This document shows positions 1 to 5,192 of a DNA stretch of 5,902 nt, piece after piece (the first letter of the stretch is position 1; the number at the start of each line of letters is the position of its first letter). A program made the position numbers and the translations under genes. Origin of the DNA: Verrucomicrobiales bacterium (GTDB taxonomy: Bacteria; Verrucomicrobiota; Verrucomicrobiae; Limisphaerales; UBA1100); the NCBI GenBank assembly GCA_002721895.1, contig PBLV01000018.1, forward strand, positions 37,268 through 43,169. The letters are read 5' to 3'. The notes beneath the pieces are model-generated. The model saw nothing but the letters and a program-made list of their open reading frames with translations. It had not been told where the DNA came from and searched no databases.

Positions 1-1
1 C

Positions 2-55
2 CCCGCCCGCCGCGCCGCCGAACTGGACCCCATCGAGGCCCTCCGCCACACCTAG
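2..55 (+). CDS. 3' end of an ABC transporter permease (MacB/FtsX-type), partial
   Basis: Frame 2 is open from the window edge and reads PARRAAELDPIEALRHT, then stops at TAG 53-55. The pattern P-A-x-x-A-A-x-L-x-P-I-E-A-L-R is the characteristic cytoplasmic tail after the last transmembrane helix of MacB/FtsX-family permeases, which form the membrane part of ABC exporters or mechanotransmission complexes. Only 17 residues are visible, so the substrate and the exact subfamily cannot be given. The gene runs in the same direction as the tRNA 55 bp downstream. A chance match is possible with so few residues, but the agreement with this tail is close. Confidence 0.75.
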   Translation, partial: PARRAAELDPIEALRHT

Positions 56-72
56 TGCGAGTCAAAGAGGGA

Positions 73-101
73 TTGCGGCAAACCGGACAGGCTGCTATGC
101 A
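73..101 (+). promoter_or_regulatory. Possible sigma70-type promoter for the tRNA gene
   Basis: A TTGCGG (73-78) lies 17 bp upstream of TATGCA (96-101), and transcription would begin a few bases before the tRNA 5' end at 111. Both hexamers match the consensus only partly (three of six positions each). The call rests mainly on the correct spacing and position. The tRNA could instead be read from the upstream permease transcript. Confidence 0.25.
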
Positions 102-110
102 ACCCAACAC

Positions 111-195
111 GCGCGAGTGGCGGAATTGGTAGACGCGCCGGATTTAGGATCCGGTCTCGCAAGAGGTGGAGGTTCGAGTCCTCTCTCGCGTACCA
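111..195 (+). tRNA. tRNA-Leu, anticodon UAG, with encoded CCA
   Basis: The 85-nt sequence folds as a class II tRNA. The acceptor stem GCGCGAG pairs with CTCGCGT (closing G1-U72 wobble, as is also known in E. coli leucine tRNAs). The D arm carries the leucine-type GGAATTGGTAGAC. The anticodon stem CCGGA (138-142) pairs with TCCGG (150-154) around the loop TTTAGGA, giving anticodon TAG at 145-147. A long variable arm, CTC-GCAA-GAG, follows. The T arm is GGAGG-TTCGAGT-CCTCT, and the discriminator A192 is followed by CCA at 193-195. The long variable arm, A73 and the TAG anticodon identify it as the isoacceptor reading CUA and probably other CUN codons. It appears complete and functional. Confidence 0.97.
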
Positions 196-230
196 TCTCC
201 CCCACGCTCTCCCTCTCCAGTTTATCCAGC

Positions 231-800
231 CTATTTGGGCCGAACCGGGGTGAAGTTGGGAACAGCACGCAAAGGCGGCGCGGGCCGGGTTTGCGGAATG
301 GCACGCTCGGCGGGAATGGCCGGCTCGATGGGCACGGCTTCAATAGCCTCAACCCCTTCGGCGGGGTCGGTATGCTCGCCGCCGGCAGCGCCATGGCCGT
401 GGTCATGCCCATCCATGATGGGAACAAAGCTAAGATGGGTGCGCACTTGCGCTTTTCCGTTGAAGAAGAATTTGCGTTCCACGACCTTGAGCTGCCAAGT
501 CTCGCCAGTCTGCGTGTCCAGCTTGATGACGACGGGCATAAGCTTGCCGCCTTGGGGAAGCTGGATGCTCAAGACTTTGTAACGGCCGGGCATGGGGGGC
601 ATGAACATTTCGCCGGGGAAGCCGGGCTCGACCCAGCCTTCGTCGGGCATTTCCGGGTCCACCGGGAAGTCAATCCCAGGCGGCGGCGGGGCCTCGACTC
701 CGGGAGCAGGCAGGATGCGGATGGGGCCTTCCTGCGCGTTGAGGTTGAGAGCCAGCAAGCTGGCGGCGGTGGTGAAAAGTAGCGCGCTCATCATTTTCAT
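231..800 (-). CDS. Secreted proline-rich, histidine-containing small protein of unknown function
   Basis: This 189-residue protein starts at ATG 800-798 and ends at TAG 233-231. It has a clear Sec signal peptide (basic MKMM, hydrophobic stretch about residues 5-18, likely cleavage after LNA at 20-22). A proline/glycine-rich segment with PPPP (residues 38-41) follows to about residue 72. The core at 73-126 reads like beta strands (RYKVLSIQL, MPVVIKLDTQTGETWQL, KVVERKFFF). The DTQTGETW at 95-102 resembles a motif I associate with short secreted verrucomicrobial proteins. A histidine cluster (H132, H134, H136, H143) could bind metal, and the C-terminus is rich in Pro, Ala and Glu. No catalytic motif is visible and I cannot name a family. 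The start has no Shine-Dalgarno sequence; its leader consists of a 17-bp repeat. The opposite-strand frame over the same region runs through the tRNA and has no protein-like character. Confidence 0.8.
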   Translation of the reverse strand: MKMMSALLFTTAASLLALNLNAQEGPIRILPAPGVEAPPPPGIDFPVDPEMPDEGWVEPGFPGEMFMPPMPGRYKVLSIQLPQGGKLMPVVIKLDTQTGETWQLKVVERKFFFNGKAQVRTHLSFVPIMDGHDHGHGAAGGEHTDPAEGVEAIEAVPIEPAIPAERAIPQTRPAPPLRAVPNFTPVRPK

Positions 801-801
801 G

Positions 802-850
802 AGCCGAGCCTAACAGAATATTCTTCGAGGTAAAGCCGAGCCTAACAGAA
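802..850. repeat. 17-bp perfect direct repeat, two copies 32 bp apart
   Basis: AGCCGAGCCTAACAGAA occurs at 802-818 and again, identical, at 834-850. The first copy sits one base upstream of the start codon of the minus-strand secreted protein, so both copies lie in its 5' leader, where they read TTCTGTTAGGCTCGGCT. Between them is a 10-bp palindrome AGAATATTCT (815-824). The copies may be operator sites, a duplicated leader element, or members of a dispersed repeat family. The sequence alone does not decide this. Confidence 0.85.
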
Positions 851-947
851 AGCATGCCCCAAAAGGCACCTGTGTCTCTCAAGGTTACTGGTCTGCCCGG
901 CGGTACTGGAAACCCTTTTTCCCGCAGTGAAAACCGCTTTACCGCTG

Positions 948-963
948 CGCCCCTGAGGGGGCG
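948..963. other. GC-rich hairpin, 6-bp stem
   Basis: CGCCCC (948-953) pairs perfectly with GGGGCG (958-963) across a TGAG loop. There is no T tract on either side, so it is not a standard intrinsic terminator for either flanking gene. It lies next to an imperfect hairpin at 923-949, just left of the AT-rich patch and the DnaA-box-like cluster. Confidence 0.55.
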
Positions 964-991
964 GGCAGTGTCGGACGAGGGCGCGAGGCAT

Positions 992-1113
992 TTATTCACA
1001 TTTAATTTCACGATGGCTTTCGGACACCGGCGAGAAAGGGCGTTTTTCTCAAAATTTCATCCACAGGCTGTGGGCAACACGGGGTTGACCACCTGTGGAA
1101 AAGCTGTGAATAT
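992..1113. promoter_or_regulatory. Cluster of DnaA-box-like 9-mers
   Basis: The consensus DnaA box is TTATNCACA (complement TGTGNATAA). TTATTCACA at 992-1000 matches the degenerate consensus exactly. TCATCCACA at 1057-1065 has one mismatch to TTATCCACA. On the other strand, TGTGGGCAA at 1069-1077 has two mismatches, TGTGGAAAA at 1094-1102 has one, and TGTGAATAT at 1105-1113 has two. The second and third boxes form the inverted repeat CCACAG-G-CTGTGG (1061-1073). The left edge is AT-rich. The arrangement resembles an origin or a DnaA-controlled promoter. No replication gene is in the window, so an origin role is not demonstrated. Confidence 0.45.
1085..1113 (+). promoter_or_regulatory. Candidate extended -10 promoter for the membrane/coiled-coil operon
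   Basis: TTGACC at 1085-1090 matches the -35 consensus at five of six positions. After 17 bp comes GAATAT (1108-1113), directly preceded by TGT (1105-1107), which fits an extended -10 (TGn). The expected transcription start is near 1120, about 60 bp before the favoured GTG start. The -10 hexamer itself is only a partial match. The promoter overlaps two of the DnaA-box-like motifs, so binding there would be expected to affect transcription. Confidence 0.4.
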
Positions 1114-1182
1114 CCTGCGAGCGGTGAATCGGCTTGAAGATTGGTTCGGGCTGGTGCGTCGGTTTGTAAAGCGAGGTCATGG

Positions 1183-3093
1183 GTGGTTGACGCCGGCACG
1201 TGCGCGGGCTGTTCCAAATTCCCCAAACCAAAGATCGTGGACGATTTCTCACAGAACAATGACAACGAGCCCCGGCCCGTCGGGCTGGCGGTCATTCATG
1301 GTGTCTTGGGATTGGGCCTGTTGTTAGTGGGGTATTTCTTTCCCGTGCACTGGCATTTGCAACACCCGGCGGTCGTAAAGCAGGCGGCCTTGCGCGATGC
1401 TGACTCAGCTGGTCAGGTTCCCTTTGACGAATCCGTCTTGGATTTCACCGAGCGGGTCATCTCGTATGGCAGCAAAAATGGGGAGGTAAACCATTTTGCG
1501 CATCCCGCGCGCCTAAGTCTCATCGCGGCGAAACAAATCCATGGCGAGGATGAAAAAAAGGCGGAGATTCAGGCGCTCTGGGAGAAACTGCCTCCCCCTG
1601 CCGCCACGGTCACCGATTATCTTTTGACCAGTGCGGGCCGGGAAGCTTATCGGCGTGCTCTGGGTGCCAGCCCCTCTGATGAGGTTCTGTCCATCCTGAA
1701 TGTCTGGGGGGAACGCCCGCAGGATACGAAAATCGACAAGAAAAACCGTCAACTGCTGCAAAACCATTACCCCTCCATCCTGCTCACCGCTTGGCTACAC
1801 CACAACCACAAGCTTGGCCACATGGGCAAGGACGTGGTGCAACTGTGCCAGAAGGGCAACGCGTGGGAGGCGCTCCATAAGTTTTTCAACGCCATGACAG
1901 CATTAGCCGACCGACTGGATGGCTACCAACTGGCCCGGCTGACCGACGTGATGCCGGACATGGATACGTTTGAAAAACTCTCGCAAATCAGCATGGTGCA
2001 AACGCTGCTGCCCCCGTTCCACAGCATCGGCAACAACGCCGACTTGCTGAACGAGGGCAAGGGGGAACACGTCATCACACCCGATGAGCTGAAAAAATTT
2101 TACCCGCCACTGGCTCGATATTTTGATCATATCAACACCACCAACAAGGTGCAGGGCATCAAGGAAATCACCCTGGAAGAATGGGTGCAGTTTGGGCGCA
2201 TGCCTTTGGAAATCACCGACTTCCCCCTCACCTACACGGCCGTCACTTGGCCCGGCGAACCCGAAGCCACCCGGCAGGTGGTGGATTACCTGATGAAACA
2301 TGGCCGGCGTGGTGACGCCGACTTGAAACGCGCCATGCGCCATGGCCATGGCGCTCTCCTGCACTTGGTGCAAAGCGAGGAGCGCATCAGCCCTCGCGGC
2401 AGCGAAGATGCCCTGTCCGCCATGGCAACCTTCAGCCTGAATCATCCCCGCTGGGCGGGATTTGTGCGCCTGCTGCTCATGGTGCTGGGCGGCGCGTTGC
2501 TGCTGCGCCTATTCACGCTTTTAAACCCAGTCACCTTGGCCAGCCCGGCGGATGTGGCCCTCTTCCGCTGGCGCCGCCGAGCAACGGCCTTTCTCATGCT
2601 CACCGTCCTAGTCATCCTCGGTGAGCCCATCCTTTTTCAACCTGCCGCCTCCTCGGAGTACGAGGTGGCCGTGAAGGTTCCTATCGCAGCCAACCCAAAA
2701 GACAACCCAAACAAGGATAACACCATGCTCGGAGCCACCGAAAGCAGCGACACGGCTGCCAACATCACCATGATCGTCCTGTTCACCATCGCGCAGGTCA
2801 TTGTGTACATGACCTGCCTGCGTCGGATGCGTGAAATCCGTGATGGCAGCCAGACACCCCAGCAAAAGCTCAAGCTGCTGGAGAACGAGGACAATCTCTT
2901 CGACCTCGGACTCTACATCGGCATTGCCGGCACCGCGCTGGGCCTTGGCCTCATCATGCTCGACCTTTTTACCAAGCCCTACGCCGCCTACGTGTCCAAC
3001 ATCCTGGGCATCGCCTGTGTTGCCGTGGTGAAAATTCATCACCTCCGCAACACCCGGCAGGAGCTCCTGCTGGAAGCCGGCGAGAATAAATAG
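1183..3093 (+). CDS. Polytopic membrane protein with large extracytoplasmic domain, unknown function
   Basis: From GTG 1183 this is a 636-residue protein. I chose that start because GCGAGG (1171-1176) lies six bases upstream. TTG 1141 (650 aa) and GTG 1237 (618 aa) are alternatives, and no in-frame ATG occurs for a long way. A short N-terminus with a CAGC pair (C7, C10) precedes helix 1 (about 33-54). Then comes a roughly 370-residue, apparently helical soluble domain (about 55-425), probably outside the cytoplasmic membrane. Five more hydrophobic segments follow at about 427-446, 467-486, 527-546, 574-594 and 602-617. The segment GIAGTALGLGL (580-590) and the next helix recall the glycine-rich helices of MotA/ExbB/TolQ proteins, but this likeness is weak. 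The C-terminus is short and charged. The gene is 22 bp from the coiled-coil gene, so the two proteins probably act together. I do not recognise a characterised family. Confidence 0.85.
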   Translation: MVDAGTCAGCSKFPKPKIVDDFSQNNDNEPRPVGLAVIHGVLGLGLLLVGYFFPVHWHLQHPAVVKQAALRDADSAGQVPFDESVLDFTERVISYGSKNGEVNHFAHPARLSLIAAKQIHGEDEKKAEIQALWEKLPPPAATVTDYLLTSAGREAYRRALGASPSDEVLSILNVWGERPQDTKIDKKNRQLLQNHYPSILLTAWLHHNHKLGHMGKDVVQLCQKGNAWEALHKFFNAMTALADRLDGYQLARLTDVMPDMDTFEKLSQISMVQTLLPPFHSIGNNADLLNEGKGEHVITPDELKKFYPPLARYFDHINTTNKVQGIKEITLEEWVQFGRMPLEITDFPLTYTAVTWPGEPEATRQVVDYLMKHGRRGDADLKRAMRHGHGALLHLVQSEERISPRGSEDALSAMATFSLNHPRWAGFVRLLLMVLGGALLLRLFTLLNPVTLASPADVALFRWRRRATAFLMLTVLVILGEPILFQPAASSEYEVAVKVPIAANPKDNPNKDNTMLGATESSDTAANITMIVLFTIAQVIVYMTCLRRMREIRDGSQTPQQKLKLLENEDNLFDLGLYIGIAGTALGLGLIMLDLFTKPYAAYVSNILGIACVAVVKIHHLRNTRQELLLEAGENK

Positions 3094-3115
3094 CCATTAA
3101 ACACGTCCAATAACC

Positions 3116-5011
3116 ATGAATAAGACCCTGCTCCTGATTCTGCTGGATTTCCTTCTGCTGCACATGATCCACGACTCCCCGTGGAACAAGGTGGAACAGG
3201 AAAACGCCCACCTCAGCGGGGGCACCGAAACCTACGCCAAGCACGCGCAGGAACTACAGTTGGTCACCCTGCAGCTCAAGCAGGCCCAAGTCAGGGCCAC
3301 CGAGCAGGAAGCCATGCTCAACTTCAGCCGCAAATCCGCCGCCGATCAGGCCCGCGGATTTGCCGAACTGACGGAGGAAAAGGAAAATCTTAAAAGCCAA
3401 CTGGAAAATGCCAAGAACGCCCATAGCGAAACCGAGAAGGCCCGGCGCCAGGGAATCGCCGATGCCGCCGCGCAAGCAATTCTGTTGAAGGACACCATCG
3501 CCGCCAAGGAAAGGGTCATTAACCTCAAGAACCAAACGATCTCCGAAGCCGAAAAACAAGCTGCAACTCGCGACCAGGCGATCAGCGTCCTGACCGATCA
3601 AGTCAATACCCTTGAAGGGCAAATTGGTGACCTGAAAAATGATTTCAGCACAAAAATCACCAATCTCGACAACACCAACAAGGGTCTCGTCCGCAAGAAC
3701 GGCATACTGACCGCGGAAAATACAAACCTCAAAGATAATCTCAAGGACGTCGAAGATAATCTCAAGGACGTCGAAGATGATCTCATGGCTGAGAAGACTA
3801 AGGCCAAAAATGACCGTGATGCTGCCGCGAATAAAATTACCGGCCTCGAGAAAGAAATTACCGGCCTCGAGAAAGACAAGGACACTCAGACTAATCGCGC
3901 CAACCAACTCGAAAAGGACAAAGGCAGGCTTGTTAACGAGCGCGACAAAGCCCTAGAAGCCAAGACCACTGCCGAAACTCAGGTCAAGGCGCTTAAAGTC
4001 AAGGTCGGGGAGGAACAAAAGCGCACCGAGGCCGCCCGCACCGAAGCGCAAAAACAGCAAACCCGCGCCGTCACCGCAGAGAAACAAGCCGTCGAATACC
4101 TCGCCCAAGCCAAGGCCGTGGCCGTGGAACGCGACACGGTAAAGGAGATTAATGATCGTCTCCAGACTGACATCAAAAAGGTTGCCGAAAATACCGACGC
4201 CACCACCAAGGCCACCCTCAAGGAGGTCATCGCCCAGTCCAAGCGCATTCCGCAAAGCCCCAACAAGCTGTTCAACGAATATCTCGCCAACCGCGTGCCC
4301 GTGCAAATGCAGCTCAGCCGTAGCAAGCCCGGTATCGTCTACGTCAATGGCCAACCTCGCCAGGCCCCCCGCCAAGTCAACAAAACCCCTCAACCCATCT
4401 TTGTGCAGGGCCAGCGCTACCTCTACGCCATCATGCACACCGACCAGTCCCCCTTCTCCCTCCAGCCGCAGGGCTCCACCGCGTGGGAAAAGGCCGTCGG
4501 CATTTTCCGTCGCAACGGCAAGAGCATCCCCGTCCATTGGCTCGGGTTTTTAAAGAATGATCCCCGTGTCCTCGTGGCCCCCCTCCACAAGGACAGTGCC
4601 AAGAAGGAATTCCTGAATATCGGCAAAACCTACCCCCTCGCCAAGCGCCCGCAGGATTACTCCAAGGCCATTATCGTCCACAACGGCGAGGAATACGGCG
4701 AAGTGGATTTCAAGGTCGACCCCAAGCTCGGCAACTACGTGCTGATGGACAAGCCCTTCATGGGCGGTCTGTTCAGCAAACGCATGAACCCCAAGAAGGG
4801 TGACGTGGTCATCAGCCGCACCGGCGAACTGCTCGGCATCATGGTCAACGACAAGTACTGCGCCGTCATCCGCGAAAATGAACTCGACAAGGCCAATGAA
4901 AGCTTTGCCGCCTTTGTTGTCCTCAACGACGACGCCCAGGTCAAGGGCCTCAACAGCACCCTCAAGAAACTCGCCGGGCTCATCAAGGCCAAGCCCAGCG
5001 TGCTTCAGTAA
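3116..5011 (+). CDS. Membrane-anchored long coiled-coil protein with C-terminal globular domain
   Basis: This 631-residue protein starts at ATG 3116, 22 bp after the membrane gene, with no visible Shine-Dalgarno sequence; it may be translated by coupling. The N-terminus MNKTLLLILLDFLLLHMIHD gives one uncleaved-looking hydrophobic anchor (about 4-18). Residues about 25-370 are rich in Glu, Lys, Gln and Ala with heptad-like spacing and form a long coiled coil, which includes two exact heptad duplications (207-220 and 241-254). From about 376 a globular domain with many beta-type segments begins. Near its end, GDVVISRTGELLGIMV (562-577) recalls the substrate-pocket region of trypsin-like proteases, but the nucleophile region (GxSGG) is absent, so proteolytic activity is unlikely. 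Function is unknown. A structural or sensing partner of the upstream membrane protein is my inference. Codons end mostly in C, and the plus strand is strongly C-rich. Confidence 0.88.
   Translation: MNKTLLLILLDFLLLHMIHDSPWNKVEQENAHLSGGTETYAKHAQELQLVTLQLKQAQVRATEQEAMLNFSRKSAADQARGFAELTEEKENLKSQLENAKNAHSETEKARRQGIADAAAQAILLKDTIAAKERVINLKNQTISEAEKQAATRDQAISVLTDQVNTLEGQIGDLKNDFSTKITNLDNTNKGLVRKNGILTAENTNLKDNLKDVEDNLKDVEDDLMAEKTKAKNDRDAAANKITGLEKEITGLEKDKDTQTNRANQLEKDKGRLVNERDKALEAKTTAETQVKALKVKVGEEQKRTEAARTEAQKQQTRAVTAEKQAVEYLAQAKAVAVERDTVKEINDRLQTDIKKVAENTDATTKATLKEVIAQSKRIPQSPNKLFNEYLANRVPVQMQLSRSKPGIVYVNGQPRQAPRQVNKTPQPIFVQGQRYLYAIMHTDQSPFSLQPQGSTAWEKAVGIFRRNGKSIPVHWLGFLKNDPRVLVAPLHKDSAKKEFLNIGKTYPLAKRPQDYSKAIIVHNGEEYGEVDFKVDPKLGNYVLMDKPFMGGLFSKRMNPKKGDVVISRTGELLGIMVNDKYCAVIRENELDKANESFAAFVVLNDDAQVKGLNSTLKKLAGLIKAKPSVLQ
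3734..3775 (+). repeat. 21-bp tandem repeat, two exact copies, inside the coiled coil
   Basis: GATAATCTCAAGGACGTCGAA occurs at 3734-3754 and again without a mismatch at 3755-3775. A decayed partial third unit (GATGATCTC) follows. Each unit encodes DNLKDVE, exactly one coiled-coil heptad, so copy-number change keeps both reading frame and heptad register. Confidence 0.95.
3836..3876 (+). repeat. Second 21-bp tandem repeat, two near-exact copies, in the same coiled coil
   Basis: The unit ATTACCGGCCTCGAGAAAGA-A at 3836-3856 is repeated at 3857-3876, identical over 20 bases and differing at the 21st (3877). It encodes ITGLEKE followed by ITGLEKD, again one heptad per unit. The sequence is unrelated to the repeat about 60 bp upstream, so this is a separate duplication event. 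Confidence 0.95.
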
Positions 5012-5124
5012 TCACCTTCTCAAATTCCGGTCGGACTCACAGCTCGCCCCTCCATCAGCGAGCCGAAATCACAATGAGGGGTGAGCCTGCGAATCCATAC
5101 CGTAGCCCCATCGTTGAGACAACC

Positions 5125-5143
5125 TCAAGACCCGCCGTCTTGA
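5125..5143. other. Perfect 7-bp hairpin between operon and cytochrome gene
   Basis: TCAAGAC (5125-5131) pairs with GTCTTGA (5137-5143) across a CCGCC loop. It lies 114 bp after the stop codon of the coiled-coil gene and 50 bp before the next start. No T tract follows, so an intrinsic terminator is unlikely. A regulatory RNA structure or a protein-binding site is possible. The rest of the 5012-5192 gap shows no convincing gene. Confidence 0.5.
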
Positions 5144-5192
5144 CCAACCATCAACCCGCTGCCAGACTCAAACCACTGGCAACCAGAGAGCA

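Larger units (their letters stand above)
801..1182. other. Divergent intergenic region without a convincing gene
   Basis: This 382-bp stretch lies between the minus-strand secreted-protein gene and the plus-strand membrane-protein operon. From left to right it contains the 17-bp direct repeat, an imperfect hairpin (CGCAG 923-927 with CTGCG 945-949), a strong GC hairpin (948-963), an AT-rich patch (about 991-1013), a cluster of DnaA-box-like 9-mers (992-1113) and a promoter candidate (1085-1113). Open frames through it, including a plus-strand frame from 854, lack recognisable domains or a credible start and overlap the membrane gene out of frame. I therefore treat the region as regulatory. 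Confidence 0.7.

Noticed and set aside
117..782. Plus-strand open frame of 221 codons
   Set aside because: It starts inside the tRNA and runs antisense to the secreted-protein gene, which has a proper signal peptide. The translation shows no domain or export signal.
802..850. CRISPR array
   Set aside because: There are only two copies of a 17-bp repeat with a 15-bp gap and no cas genes; this is too short and too few for an array.
854..1327. Plus-strand open frame of 157 codons in the intergenic region
   Set aside because: It has no Shine-Dalgarno sequence or recognisable motif, crosses hairpins and the DnaA-box cluster, and overlaps the membrane gene in another frame.
3254..3907. Minus-strand open frame of 217 codons
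   Set aside because: It is a shadow of the coiled-coil gene; its repeated IIFDVLE segments are just the reverse of the heptad repeats.
1183..5011. Naming the operon as a Zorya, Tol/Exb or flagellar motor system
   Set aside because: No ZorB/MotB-type peptidoglycan-binding domain, ZorC/D, ExbD or TolR partner is present, and the helix similarity is too short to support the name.
5125..5143. Hairpin as a rho-independent terminator of the operon
   Set aside because: The stem is perfect but no run of T follows on either strand, so only a neutral hairpin is reported.
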